Notes under the pieces: model-generated
Told to the model about the DNA's origin: nothing
Seen by the model: only the letters and a program-made list of their open reading frames with translations
The model's database searches: none
Source of the DNA: an uncultured Chitinophagaceae bacterium
Lineage (GTDB): Bacteria; Bacteroidota; Bacteroidia; Chitinophagales; Chitinophagaceae
Length of the DNA: 64,000 nt
Direction of reading: 5' to 3'
NCBI GenBank assembly: GCA_937862815.1
Contig: CALMED010000002.1
Coordinates: forward strand, 124,001 to 188,000
Made by a program: the position numbers and the translations under genes
Part shown: piece after piece, positions 17,337 through 27,155 of the stretch
How positions within the stretch are numbered: the stretch's first letter is position 1
Layout: each line of letters opens with the position of its first letter

Positions 17337-20300
17337 TTATTTCTTTACATCTTTCAGCAGTTCCTGCACGGCGGACTCCAGTTGCTGGTCCACGCCGGTG
17401 CCCACTTTCTCCTGTTCGTTTCGTACCAGTACATCGGGGGCGGTGGCCGCGTTTTCGAGGTAGTTGCCCCTCGCGTCTTTACAGGCCACTCCGGGTACGC
17501 CCCAGCGGATGCCGGTGTCCATCAGCGCTTCCCAGCCGCCGAAGGTGCAGGTGCCCGGTACGGGCATGCCCACCAGTTTGCCGATGCCCAGCTCGCGGAT
17601 CATGTAGGCATAGCAGTGCCCGTCGCTGTAGTTGGCTTCGTTGGCCAGCGAGATGCTGGGCTTGGTCCACTGGAAGTTGGGCTCATAGCCGTTGAGGCGG
17701 TTGTCCACCCCATAGTCCATGAACTTCTTTCCGCCCAGGAACACGGCCAGGTCGGCCACGAGGTCGCCACCGCCGTTGTTGCGGGTGTCCACCACGATGC
17801 CTTTCTTCTGGAAATATTTACCCATGATTTCTTCGTAGGTGGTGCGGAAGGCGCCGTCGTTCATGCCGGGGATGTGTACATAGCCCAGCTGGCCGTTGCT
17901 GAGGCGGTCCACTTCTTCGGCATTGCGTTGTACCCAGCGCCGGTACAGGAGGCCGTTCTCTTCGCCCAGGGAGATGGGTTTGATGGTGATTTCGCGGCGA
18001 TTGGTGCCGTCCACCACCACCAGCAGGGTGTTTTGACCGGCTTTGCGGTTGAGGTACTGGGCCAGGTCTTTGGCCGGGGTGATGATCTCGCCGTCAATAC
18101 TTTCAATGAGCATGCCCGCCTTGATGTTGAGTCCGGCTTTATCGAGCGGTCCGCCTTTCATCACTTCCAGGATGCGCACTCCATTGCCTTTGTGGTTGTA
18201 ATCGTAGAAGATACCCAGTGATGCGGTGGCATCACCGTTGGGGTTGAAGCTCATGTAGCTGCTGCCGCTGTGGCTCACGTTGAGCTCGCCCAGCATTTCG
18301 CTCAGCAACTCGCTCATTTCATAGTTGTTGCCGATGTGCGGCAGGTGCCGCTCGTAATCGGGTTTGTAGCTGTCCCAGTCCACCCCGTGGAAGGTCTTGG
18401 TGTAAAAGGTGTTCTTGGTGCGCCGCCACACGTGATCAAACTGGGCTTTGCGTTCTTCCAGCAGGTTTACGATCATTTCGCCGTTGATGCCGATGCGGTC
18501 CTGCTTGCCCGAATTGGGATCAATTTTCAGCAGACCGGTATTGCTGTTTACGAAGATGGACTTCTGGTCTTTGTCCCACTCCATGCTGGCCGCATTGGCG
18601 TTGAGCGGTACCAGCATCTTGGTTTCGCGGGTGCGCAGGTTGGTGGTCCACAGGTTAAGACCCCGCTCAAAGCGGGCCAGGTAGTACAGGTTTTCGCCAT
18701 CCTTGCTCACAAGGGCGTCGCCCAGGGAGGACGAGTGAATGGTGAGTTTTGTTTTACGCAGTTCCAGGTCGTCCCAGTCAATAATCACCGAATCTTTGGC
18801 AGTGGTTTTCTTTTTGGTGGTATCGGCCTTGGCTTGCTGTTCTTCCTGTTCTTTGAGGAGGGCTGCTTCTTCTTTGGTGAGCCGGAAGCGGTCGAAAGCT
18901 TCTTTGCTGAAAAAGAGCGCATAGGCATCGGCCTGGCGGCCACCGCTCATGGCTGCCCCCCGGAGGCCGTCGCGGTTGCTGAGCCACAACATGGCTTTTC
19001 CGCCCATGATCCACTGCGGACGGTAGTCGTTGAAGCCGCTGCGGGTGATGTTTTCGATGCGTTTGCCATCGGCGCTCACCAGCCCTACTTCACCACTGGC
19101 GCTTCCCGGAAGGGCGTAGTCAAACAACAGCCATTTGCTGTCGGGGCTCCAGCGGAAGTACTGGTCGTTTTCGGAGAAGGCAAAGAGGTGGTCGCCCGTG
19201 AGCAACGTGCGGGTTTGCTTTCCGGCCAGCGTATACACTTTCAGGGTGTTGCGGTTTTCGATGTAGGCCAGTTCCTTCCCGTCGGGCGAATACAACGGTT
19301 GTGCATTGTTGTTGCCGTTTACGATCAGCGGGTTTTCCGTGAGTACCGTAGCGGCGTAGAAATAGGGTTCTTCCTTGCGGGTGATGCGGGTTTCGTAGAT
19401 GCCCCAGCGGCCGTTGCGTTCGCTGCTGTACACCAGGCTCTTGCCATCGGGTGCAAAGCTCACGCTGGTCTCCTGTTCGGGGGTGGCGGTTATGCGTTTG
19501 GTGATGCCGCCGTCCACGCTGGTGACAAACACATCGCCCCGGAACAGGAAAGCGATTTCTTTGCCATTCGACGCCACGCTCATGCCGCTGCCGCTGCTTA
19601 CCCGCACCACCTGCTGATCGGTGTAGCGGGCATCGGCCAGGATGGTAACGGGCACTTTCCGGGGAGCGCTGCCCTCCCGCAGGGTGTAGAGACTGCCGTC
19701 GTAACTGAAGCAGAGGGTGCCATCGTTGCTGCTGCTGAGGAAGCGCACAGGGTGTTTGTTGAAGCGGGTGAGCTGCTGGCCCCTGCTGCCGTCGAGGTTC
19801 ATGCGGTGAACGTTGAAGGAGCCGCTCTCCTCGCTGAGGTAATAAAAACCGCTCTCGTCGGGGGTGAATACCGGGCTGCGGTCTTCGCCGTTGAAGCGGG
19901 TGATCTGTTTGTGGCTGTTGGTTTTTGTATCGTACACCCAGATATCGCGGGTAACGGAGGACGTGTGATGCTTGCGCCAGCTGTTTTCACCGCCTTTGCG
20001 GTCGTGGTACAAAAAGCGGCTGCCGTCTTTGCTGTAGCGGATGTCTTCGGCCGGGGTGGTAAGGAGTTGTGTAACCCGTCCGCCGGTAACCGCTACCGTG
20101 TACAGTTCGGTCATATAGGCTGCCGGGTACTGCCGGTTGGAGGGCAGGTCCATGCGGGCCGCACCAAACACCACCTGTTTGCCGTCGTTGCTGAAGCTGT
20201 AGGGGTACTCGTTGGTGGAGTGGAAGGTGATGCGCCGGGCGGTGCCGCCTTCGGCCGGGATCACAAACACGTCGAAGTTGCCAAAGCGGTCGCTGGCAAA

Positions 20301-20534
20301 GGCGATGCTTTTGCCGTCTTTGCTCCATACGGGCATGAAGTCGTGGGCTTCATGCACGGTGAGGGGTGTGGCGGTTCCGCCGGAGGCCGGCACCCGGTAG
20401 AGGTCGCCTTTGTAGGTGAAGACGATGGTTTTGCCGTCGGGTGAGAGGGCAGGGTACCGCAGCCAGGAAGGATCCTGGGCGGAAGCGGAAAGGGCGGTGC
20501 CAAGCAGCACCAGCGCAGCTACTATTCGGTTCAT
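17337..20534 (-). CDS. tricorn-like S41 family peptidase with beta-propeller and PDZ domain
   Basis: A 1065-residue secreted protease. The signal peptide (MNRIVAALVLLGTALSASA) is followed by a beta-propeller built of PD40/WD-like repeats such as LSPDGKTIVFTYKGDLY (about residues 25-540). A charged linker rich in E, Q and K (about 560-590) leads to a second set of repeats, then a tricorn core domain, a PDZ domain (about 760-840) and a C-terminal S41 peptidase. The catalytic serine is probably in NEANYSDGHCYAY near residue 970. It likely degrades peptides in the periplasm. It is a single-gene unit with a strong terminator. Confidence 0.9.
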   Translation of the reverse strand: MNRIVAALVLLGTALSASAQDPSWLRYPALSPDGKTIVFTYKGDLYRVPASGGTATPLTVHEAHDFMPVWSKDGKSIAFASDRFGNFDVFVIPAEGGTARRITFHSTNEYPYSFSNDGKQVVFGAARMDLPSNRQYPAAYMTELYTVAVTGGRVTQLLTTPAEDIRYSKDGSRFLYHDRKGGENSWRKHHTSSVTRDIWVYDTKTNSHKQITRFNGEDRSPVFTPDESGFYYLSEESGSFNVHRMNLDGSRGQQLTRFNKHPVRFLSSSNDGTLCFSYDGSLYTLREGSAPRKVPVTILADARYTDQQVVRVSSGSGMSVASNGKEIAFLFRGDVFVTSVDGGITKRITATPEQETSVSFAPDGKSLVYSSERNGRWGIYETRITRKEEPYFYAATVLTENPLIVNGNNNAQPLYSPDGKELAYIENRNTLKVYTLAGKQTRTLLTGDHLFAFSENDQYFRWSPDSKWLLFDYALPGSASGEVGLVSADGKRIENITRSGFNDYRPQWIMGGKAMLWLSNRDGLRGAAMSGGRQADAYALFFSKEAFDRFRLTKEEAALLKEQEEQQAKADTTKKKTTAKDSVIIDWDDLELRKTKLTIHSSSLGDALVSKDGENLYYLARFERGLNLWTTNLRTRETKMLVPLNANAASMEWDKDQKSIFVNSNTGLLKIDPNSGKQDRIGINGEMIVNLLEERKAQFDHVWRRTKNTFYTKTFHGVDWDSYKPDYERHLPHIGNNYEMSELLSEMLGELNVSHSGSSYMSFNPNGDATASLGIFYDYNHKGNGVRILEVMKGGPLDKAGLNIKAGMLIESIDGEIITPAKDLAQYLNRKAGQNTLLVVVDGTNRREITIKPISLGEENGLLYRRWVQRNAEEVDRLSNGQLGYVHIPGMNDGAFRTTYEEIMGKYFQKKGIVVDTRNNGGGDLVADLAVFLGGKKFMDYGVDNRLNGYEPNFQWTKPSISLANEANYSDGHCYAYMIRELGIGKLVGMPVPGTCTFGGWEALMDTGIRWGVPGVACKDARGNYLENAATAPDVLVRNEQEKVGTGVDQQLESAVQELLKDVKK

Positions 20535-20701
20535 GAAAGAAAGGTTTGAAGTTGCTAAAGATAAACGGAAAGCGGGCAGGGGAAAAAGAAAATGATGAAC
20601 GGCTCCTGTGCAAAAAGCTGTTAAAAGCAGCCGGCTACCCTCCGTCGGGTATAGGCAGGTTGGTTGCTCCCGGATAGTTTTACCGCTTAAAGCATCATTA
20701 C

Positions 20702-21145
20702 ATGAAAACAGGTATCGCTTTCTTACTCCTGCTGGTTTTGCAGGTGTCCGCTACTGCGCAGGAACAAAGGGTGGATGTACGCTATTGGGGTGGCCGGGCG
20801 CTGATGCTGGTGCCCGCTTATTGGGAACCGGTTGCGCCGCAGCTCGCGGGACAACTACCCGATTCGCTTTTCCGGCAGATCCAGCGCCGTTGCACCGAAG
20901 CCAGTTGGCCGCAGGGGTTCCGGTATTCCGGAAACGATGAAGACGATCTGTTGCAGGAAGCGTTTTTCAACGAATGCAGCAAGTACCTGGTGGCCACCTA
21001 CGATAACATCCGCAACGGCACCAACCACGGCACGCAGGCCATTCTGCGGTTTCCGGTGCGGGAAAACCGGGCGCTTTATACCGGCAGCGACTGGCAGGAG
21101 GATGTGTTCGTGATTCTGCCGCTGAAAGACGTGCAACTGCGATGA
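20702..21145 (+). CDS. secreted protein of unknown function
   Basis: A 147-residue protein with a signal peptide (MKTGIAFLLLLVLQVSATAQ, cleavage near residue 20). The mature part is mixed alpha/beta by composition, with two cysteines near residues 63 and 92, and I recognise no domain. It is divergent from the S41 protease gene (167-bp gap) and converges on msrB with a 13-bp gap. Coding is supported by a clean signal peptide and codon use like its neighbours. Confidence 0.6.
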   Translation: MKTGIAFLLLLVLQVSATAQEQRVDVRYWGGRALMLVPAYWEPVAPQLAGQLPDSLFRQIQRRCTEASWPQGFRYSGNDEDDLLQEAFFNECSKYLVATYDNIRNGTNHGTQAILRFPVRENRALYTGSDWQEDVFVILPLKDVQLR

Positions 21146-21158
21146 AGCGGCAGCCGGC

Positions 21159-21722
21159 TTACTCGTTTTTGTCTTTGTTGTACTTTTTCTCAGCGGCCTT
21201 TGCCTTTTCAAAATCCAGGATCACGCCGTTGATGCAGTAACGGAGTCCCGTTGGCGGCGGACCGTCTTCAAACACATGCCCCAGGTGGGCCTTGCAGCGG
21301 CCGCACTGCACTTCGGTGCGGGTCATACCGTGGCTGTTGTCGGGCGTATAAATGATAGCTCCTTTGCTGATGGGCTCATAGAAGCTGGGCCAGCCGCAGC
21401 CGCTGTCGAACTTGGTGTCGCTGCGGAACAGGGGGTTGCCGCAGGCGGCGCAGTAATAGGTGCCCACTTCGTTGAAGTGTTCAAATTTGCTGGTCCAGGG
21501 CCGCTCTGTGCCTTTTTGCCGGGCAATGTAATAAATGTCGGAAGGCAGGATATTCTTCCATTCTTCTTCGGAGAGTTGCACTTTGCCGGTGTCGGTGCGG
21601 GAGTACACGGGATTGTTTTTGTTGTTGTCTTCGTTCATAGTTTGTTTCTTGGTGGCCGGCTGGGCCCCGCAGCTGATGAAGATGCAGAGAAACAGGAGGC
21701 CGGTGAGCGTACGTTGCAGCAT
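21159..21722 (-). CDS. msrB: peptide-methionine (R)-S-oxide reductase MsrB, lipoprotein
   Basis: A 187-residue enzyme that reduces methionine-R-sulfoxide in proteins. The N-terminus is a lipoprotein-type signal (hydrophobic to residue 17, cysteine in FISCGAQ), so it should act in the periplasm anchored to a membrane. The domain has two zinc CxxC pairs (CAAC near residue 93 and CGRC near residue 140), GCGWPSF near 108, HLGHVF near 146 and the catalytic cysteine in RYCIN near 162. I chose ATG 21722 because it begins the signal sequence; the upstream frame is not protein-like. Confidence 0.92.
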   Translation of the reverse strand: MLQRTLTGLLFLCIFISCGAQPATKKQTMNEDNNKNNPVYSRTDTGKVQLSEEEWKNILPSDIYYIARQKGTERPWTSKFEHFNEVGTYYCAACGNPLFRSDTKFDSGCGWPSFYEPISKGAIIYTPDNSHGMTRTEVQCGRCKAHLGHVFEDGPPPTGLRYCINGVILDFEKAKAAEKKYNKDKNE

Positions 21723-21892
21723 GGGTGGTTTGTTTTTCCGGTACCGGGCATGGGCAGGAAAGGCTGCCCCGTCAAAGGTAGACCGAATACCGGGTAGATG
21801 CATATAACAAGATTCCGGCAAAGAGGGTTCGGAACGGCGGCGGTTTACGCATTGGTGTTTATATTTACAACTCAATCAGAGTACGACCGCTT

Positions 21893-22468
21893 ATGTTCAA
21901 TCTAATTTTATTCGGACCTCCCGGCAGCGGCAAGGGTACGCAGTCGGAGAAAATCATCGCCCGTTACGGGTTGAAGCACCTGAGCACCGGCGACCTGCTG
22001 CGCAGTGAAATTGCCGCCCAGACCCCGCTGGGGATGGAGGCGAAAAAGCTGATGGACAAAGGACAGCTGGTGCCCGATGAGGTGGTGGTGGGCATGATCA
22101 GCTCCGCCCTCGACAACAACCCGCAAGCGAAGGGTTTCCTGTTCGATGGCTTTCCCCGCACGGTGGCCCAGGCCGAAGCGCTCGACAAGCTGCTCAAGCT
22201 CAAGGGGATGCAGATCAATGCCATGATTGCCCTGTTGGTAACTGAAGAGGAGCTGGTGAAACGCCTGCTCAACCGGGGACTAACCAGCGGGCGCAGCGAT
22301 GATACCAACGAGTCGGTGATCCGGGCCCGTATTACAGAATACCAGAACAAAACGGCGGTGGTGGCCAGTTACTACCAGCAATTCGATAAGTTTGTGGAGG
22401 TGCCGGGCGAGGGCAGTATTGATGAAATTTTTGACAGCATCTGCCGGGAAATAGAAAAGCATCTCTAA
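21893..22468 (+). CDS. adk: adenylate kinase
   Basis: A 191-residue enzyme interconverting ATP + AMP and 2 ADP. The P-loop GPPGSGKGTQ is at residues 8-17, the AMP-binding STGDLLR near 36 and DGFPRT near 84. It is the short type: the LID segment (NRGLTSGRSDD near 128) lacks a zinc-binding insertion. The start at 21893 gives the usual N-terminus MFNLILFG. It is monocistronic and divergent from msrB. Confidence 0.96.
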   Translation: MFNLILFGPPGSGKGTQSEKIIARYGLKHLSTGDLLRSEIAAQTPLGMEAKKLMDKGQLVPDEVVVGMISSALDNNPQAKGFLFDGFPRTVAQAEALDKLLKLKGMQINAMIALLVTEEELVKRLLNRGLTSGRSDDTNESVIRARITEYQNKTAVVASYYQQFDKFVEVPGEGSIDEIFDSICREIEKHL

Positions 22469-22495
22469 GCCGGGTTAAAAGGCGCCAGCCGCTGT

Positions 22496-23287
22496 TTACC
22501 GGAAGCCGTCACCGTCCAGCAGGTTGCCCAGTCCGCCCAATACGCTGCCCTCCTCTTTGCGGCGGAAGGAGCCGTACGACAGAATGCGGCTGGCCAGTCG
22601 CGACACCGGCAGGGTCTGGATCCATACTTTGCCCGGACCCCGCAGGGTGGCAAAGAAAAGGCCCTCCCCGCCGAAGATGGTGTTTTTGATACCGCCCACA
22701 AACTGGATGTCGAAATCCACCGTGCGGGTATAGCCTACCACACAACCTGTATCAATCTTGATCAGTTCTCCCGGCAGCAGTTCCCGCTCAAATACGTGTC
22801 CGCCTGCATGCATGAAGGCCATCCCGTCGCCTTCCAGCTTCTGCATGATAAACCCTTCCCCGCCAAACAGGCCCGTACCCAACTTGCGCTGCAATGCAAT
22901 ACCCACGGTTACCCCCTTGGCAGCGCAGAGGAAGGCGTCTTTCTGGCATACCACATATCCACCCAGTTCCTGCAGGTTGAGGGGGATGATTTTACCCGGG
23001 TAGGGAGAAGCGAAACTCACTTTCTTTTTTTCGTTCCCGGCATTGGTAAAGGCGGTCATAAACAGGCTTTCGCCGGTGAGCAGGCGTTTGCCGGCCGAAA
23101 CCAGCTTGCCCAGCACCCCCCGTTGCGGGCTGCCGTCGCCAAAGATGGTTTCCATCTGGATGCCATCGTCCATGAGCATGAAGCTGCCGGCTTCGGCAAT
23201 GGCGGTTTCCCGGGGATCCAGTTCCAGTTCCACATACTGCATTTCTTCTCCTGCAATGCGGTAGTCTATTTCGTGTGCGGCGGGCAT
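22496..23287 (-). CDS. AIM24/TIGR00266 family protein
   Basis: A 263-residue protein of the AIM24 family (TIGR00266), a tryptophan RNA-binding attenuator-like beta fold of unknown bacterial function. Typical segments are DYRIAGEEMQYVELELDP at the start, AEAGSFMLMDDGI near residue 32, GGEGFIMQKLEG near 150, and a late GGEGLFFATLRGPGKVWIQT. I chose ATG 23287; the upstream 16 residues are not conserved-looking. It converges on adk with a 27-bp gap and no obvious terminator. Confidence 0.88.
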   Translation of the reverse strand: MPAAHEIDYRIAGEEMQYVELELDPRETAIAEAGSFMLMDDGIQMETIFGDGSPQRGVLGKLVSAGKRLLTGESLFMTAFTNAGNEKKKVSFASPYPGKIIPLNLQELGGYVVCQKDAFLCAAKGVTVGIALQRKLGTGLFGGEGFIMQKLEGDGMAFMHAGGHVFERELLPGELIKIDTGCVVGYTRTVDFDIQFVGGIKNTIFGGEGLFFATLRGPGKVWIQTLPVSRLASRILSYGSFRRKEEGSVLGGLGNLLDGDGFR

Positions 23288-23471
23288 AAAGTATTTTTTC
23301 GTGAAGATAGGATGACGCCGAAAGCGGGGCATCAAATTTTTGTTAAGGTGGTGTGCTTACAGATGGGTGTAATACCATGAGCGATTGGTTCGGATACACG
23401 TACCATGCATCATTCTTTACCTGCCCACACGGCCTCCGCGTACCGCGGCTTTCAGCGCGGCTGGAAACAAA

Positions 23472-23498
23472 AACCCCCTTCTCGACAGGAAGGGGGTT
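23472..23498 (-). terminator. terminator of the RND efflux operon
   Basis: A 10-bp stem AACCCCCTTC / GAAGGGGGTT with a 7-nt loop. On the minus strand it is followed by TTTTTG. It lies 40 bp after the pump gene stop. Confidence 0.8.
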
Positions 23499-23537
23499 GT
23501 AACCAAAACCTACACGATGTCGTTTCGCTCGTGTGTT

Positions 23538-26500
23538 TTATGCGGCGGGACGGTGGCCCAGCCAGATGCGTTTACCCTGGAGGCGGCGAACGAGGTACAT
23601 AAAGCCCACCAGGAGGAAGAAGAAGGGTCCCAGGAAGCCCAGCAGGGCGATGAACTTCGTGCCGTAGAACCGCTCCATCGGCCGGCGGAGCCGCTCCGAT
23701 ATGATGTACATACTGGGTACCATCATCAGCGTGAGGAAGAAGGAGAAGATCAGGCCGTAGATGATGGTCCAGCTGAGTGGTCCCCAGAACACCACACTGT
23801 CGCCCCCGAAGAAGATCTTCGGATCCAGGTGCTGAAACAGCGATACAAAGTCAATGTTAAAGCCCACCGCCAGCGGTATAAGACCGCCGATGGTGGCCAG
23901 TGCCGTGAGCAATACCGGAATGATCCGGATCTTGCCTGCCTGGATAGCGGCTTCGCGGCTGCGGAAACCCCGCTTGCGCAGTTCATCGGTAAATTCAATG
24001 AGCAGGATGCCGTTTTTAATCACGATGCCAGCCAGGCCTACAATGCCCACCCCAAACATGATGGTGGCAATGGTTTGACCGGTGAGGGCATAGCCCAGCA
24101 TCACCCCGATGATGCTGAAGAAGATTTCGGTGATGACGATGAAGGGCTTACTGAGGCTGTTGAACTGCAGCACCAGCACCAGGAGGATGAGACCGATAGC
24201 CAGTAACAGGGCAACGAACAGGAATTGCGAGGTTTCTTTTTCCTGTTCGCTCTGTCCGCTCTGCCGGATAGTAACATCTTCGGGGAGCTTCACTTTGTTT
24301 TTAAAATCGTCAATCCTGGTTTTCAGGGCGGCGTTGATCCCGGCTGTCTGGCTGGGATCGGCCACATTTGACTGCAGTTGAATGGTGCGCTTCAGGTTCT
24401 TGCGCCGGATGCCGCCGCTGGTATTGGTGTAGTCGAACCGGGCGATTGCGTTGATGGGCACCTGCTTAATCTGACCGGTGTTGAAATCGCGGAAGGTGAT
24501 GCGCATGTTCATAAGGTCGCCGATGTTGTTGCGCTGCAACTCGCTGTACCGGAGCTGGATTTTGTATTCGTCATCGCCCTGCTTCAGCTTGCTCACTTCC
24601 TTACCAAACAGGGCGGTGCGGATTTCGGAGCCCACCTGCCCCGTACTTACGCCTTCGATGAGGGCCCGCTCCCGGTCCACCATAATGGAGATTTCGGGGT
24701 TGCTCAGATCCACATCCATCTGCAGGTTGTCAATGCCGGCCACGCGGTTGGTGTCGAGGTAGTTGTACAGGTCCTGCGCTACGCGGGCAATGGTGTTAAA
24801 ATCTTCCCCAATGACTTCTATGTTGACCGGAGGGTCGGTGGGTGGGCCGGCACTTTCCTGCTCCACGCTGATGGCCGCCCCCGGGATGTTTTTAATGCTG
24901 TTGCGAATCTGCTCCAAAAAGGGCCGGGAGCTCTTGCCGTGCCGTTGTTCGTATTCCACAAACGAAACCTGGATGCGGCCCAGGTTGGGCTGTACGCTCC
25001 GGTTGTTGTCGCGGGGGTTGTTGGCGCTCACCGCAACGTTGGCAATGATACTTTCGACAATGCCACCGGGTTGGCCGGGCAGTTCCTTTTCCAGGATCCG
25101 GTACACTTTCTGTTCCAGCGATTGGGTGATGGAGTCGGTGTACTTCACGTCGGTGCCAACGGGCATTTTCAGGTACACATAAATGAAGTTGGGATCACCG
25201 CTGGGGAAGAACGTGGTGGCGTTGCCCCGCAACAGCAGCAGTACCACTGCTACCGGAAAAAGCAGAAAGAGACTGATGAGCAGGTACACCGGCCGCCAGC
25301 CAACCAGTACCCAGCGAAGGAGCCGCTCGTAGCTGTTCATGAGCCGGGGCAGCAACCGTTCCTGGAAGAAATAAATCAGGTCCCGCAGTACAAAGCGGTT
25401 GAGAATACCGGCCAGCGCCATGAAGAACAGGAAGTTGCCGGTACCGTGATTGCCGAGCATGTGGTTGATGATGCCAATGGCCCAGAACGCCCACCAGTGC
25501 CACTTGCGGAAGAGTGCTTTTTTAGGTTCGTCGTAAGCCCTTCCTTCTGGTTTCATGAAGCTCACCGCGAAAACGGGGTTGATGATGAAGGCAACAATCA
25601 GTGAGGCGGCGAGGGTGAGGATGAGCATTACCGGCAGGTAGATCATAAACTTGCCGATGATGCCCTTCCAGAAGAGGAGGGGAATGAAAGGCGCCAGGGT
25701 GGTGATGGTGCCGGCCAGCACGGGTATGAACACTTCGCCTGCCGCCTCCTTGGCGCTGCGCACAATGGGCACCCGCCCGTTGTGATAGATCCGGTGGGTG
25801 TTTTCAATCACCACAATGGCGTCGTCCACAATGATACCCAACCCGAACAGCAGGGCAAACAGCACAATGAAGTTGAGGGTGATGCTGCTGCCCACCAGCC
25901 AGTCGGCGAGCGGCAGAAACAAAAACGCCACAAACACACTCAGGGGAACACTCAGCGCCACAAAAAAGGCGTTGGTTACACCCATAAAGAACATGAGAAT
26001 AAGCAGAACAAGAATGAATCCGATGATGATGGTGTTTACCAGTTCGTTGAAGGAGGTCCTGGTTTGCCGGCTCTGGTCACCGGTGATCGTAACTTTCAGG
26101 TCGCGTGGCAGCTGGTCGCCGTCCTGCAATTCCTGTACCACCGACTTAATGTGATCGGCCGCGTCGATCAGGTTTTCGCCGCTGCGTTTAACGATGTTGA
26201 GAGTGATTACATTTTTTCCATCGAGGCGGGCAAAGCTTTCCCGCTCTTTCACGGTGTCTTTGATGGCGGCGATGTCCCGCAGGTAGATGGGTGCGCCGTT
26301 TACGTTTTTAACCACGATGTGGTTGAGGTCGAACACGGAGTTAAACTGGCCCCGCACCCGTACGGTGCGCTTCATGGTGCCCACTTCCACCTGGCCGCCG
26401 CTGATGTCGTTGTTTTCGCGGCGGATGGCATTTTCTATGTCCTGGAAAGTAACACGGGCGCTGTTCATGCGGTAGGGATCCACATTCACCTGGATTTCCC

Positions 26501-27092
26501 GCTCGGGGGCGCCTACAATGTCGGCACGTGTGATTTCCTTCAGTTCTTCAAAGCGGTCCTGCAGTTTGTCGGCATACTGCTTCAGTTTCACCGCGTCGTA
26601 GTCGCCGCTGATGTTCACAAACATGATGGGCATTTCGCTGAATGCGAACTCCTGTACATCGGGCTGCGTGGTAAGGTCCTGCGGCAGGTCGGTTTTGGAC
26701 TTGTCCACCGCGTCTTTCACTTTCTGCTTGGCCAGGTCCACCTTGATGTCGGTGTCAAACTCCACCACAATCAGCGAATAGTCCTGCTGCGATGTGGATT
26801 GCACTTTGGTGATGCGGGCTCCGCTGATGCTTTTGATCTGCTTTTCAATGGGGCGGGTTACCAGGTTTTCAATGTCGGCTGGTGAATTGCCCACATACAC
26901 GGTGGTGACCGAAATGGTGGGTACCACAATGTCGGGGAATTGCTCTTTGGGCAGGGTATTGAATTTCACCAGGCCAAAGGCTGTGATGATGATGGTGATG
27001 ATATAAATGGCGGTGCGGTTGTCCACGCTCCAGCTGGTGGGCCTGAACTCCTTGAATTTTTTACTCAGTCCTTCCAGAAAATTTGATTCCAT
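23538..27092 (-). CDS. RND-family efflux pump permease
   Basis: A 1184-residue inner-membrane transporter of the AcrB/HAE1 type, longer than the usual 1030-1050. The first helix (about residues 26-46) is followed by a periplasmic porter domain, the central membrane block (about 345-600) with FGLGIIVDDAIVVIENTHR near residue 425, a second porter half, and a final membrane block with GIVIKNGILLIEFTDELRKRG near 1030. Extra length lies in loops around residues 545-600 and near 1100. The aspartate pair in the fourth helix fits proton coupling. It is the last gene of the TetR-TolC-adaptor-pump operon. The frame has a GTG two codons earlier; I used ATG 27092. Confidence 0.93.
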   Translation of the reverse strand: MESNFLEGLSKKFKEFRPTSWSVDNRTAIYIITIIITAFGLVKFNTLPKEQFPDIVVPTISVTTVYVGNSPADIENLVTRPIEKQIKSISGARITKVQSTSQQDYSLIVVEFDTDIKVDLAKQKVKDAVDKSKTDLPQDLTTQPDVQEFAFSEMPIMFVNISGDYDAVKLKQYADKLQDRFEELKEITRADIVGAPEREIQVNVDPYRMNSARVTFQDIENAIRRENNDISGGQVEVGTMKRTVRVRGQFNSVFDLNHIVVKNVNGAPIYLRDIAAIKDTVKERESFARLDGKNVITLNIVKRSGENLIDAADHIKSVVQELQDGDQLPRDLKVTITGDQSRQTRTSFNELVNTIIIGFILVLLILMFFMGVTNAFFVALSVPLSVFVAFLFLPLADWLVGSSITLNFIVLFALLFGLGIIVDDAIVVIENTHRIYHNGRVPIVRSAKEAAGEVFIPVLAGTITTLAPFIPLLFWKGIIGKFMIYLPVMLILTLAASLIVAFIINPVFAVSFMKPEGRAYDEPKKALFRKWHWWAFWAIGIINHMLGNHGTGNFLFFMALAGILNRFVLRDLIYFFQERLLPRLMNSYERLLRWVLVGWRPVYLLISLFLLFPVAVVLLLLRGNATTFFPSGDPNFIYVYLKMPVGTDVKYTDSITQSLEQKVYRILEKELPGQPGGIVESIIANVAVSANNPRDNNRSVQPNLGRIQVSFVEYEQRHGKSSRPFLEQIRNSIKNIPGAAISVEQESAGPPTDPPVNIEVIGEDFNTIARVAQDLYNYLDTNRVAGIDNLQMDVDLSNPEISIMVDRERALIEGVSTGQVGSEIRTALFGKEVSKLKQGDDEYKIQLRYSELQRNNIGDLMNMRITFRDFNTGQIKQVPINAIARFDYTNTSGGIRRKNLKRTIQLQSNVADPSQTAGINAALKTRIDDFKNKVKLPEDVTIRQSGQSEQEKETSQFLFVALLLAIGLILLVLVLQFNSLSKPFIVITEIFFSIIGVMLGYALTGQTIATIMFGVGIVGLAGIVIKNGILLIEFTDELRKRGFRSREAAIQAGKIRIIPVLLTALATIGGLIPLAVGFNIDFVSLFQHLDPKIFFGGDSVVFWGPLSWTIIYGLIFSFFLTLMMVPSMYIISERLRRPMERFYGTKFIALLGFLGPFFFLLVGFMYLVRRLQGKRIWLGHRPAA

Positions 27093-27155
27093 AATCACGG
27101 TTTTTCCCGGGTTGCGGGGTGATGATTCATTGTGTGCGGCAGTAGCAGCATGGTC

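Noticed and set aside
18270-20444. A 724-codon open frame antisense to the S41 protease gene
   Set aside because: Shadow of the real gene; translated sequence is compositionally odd and without recognisable domains.
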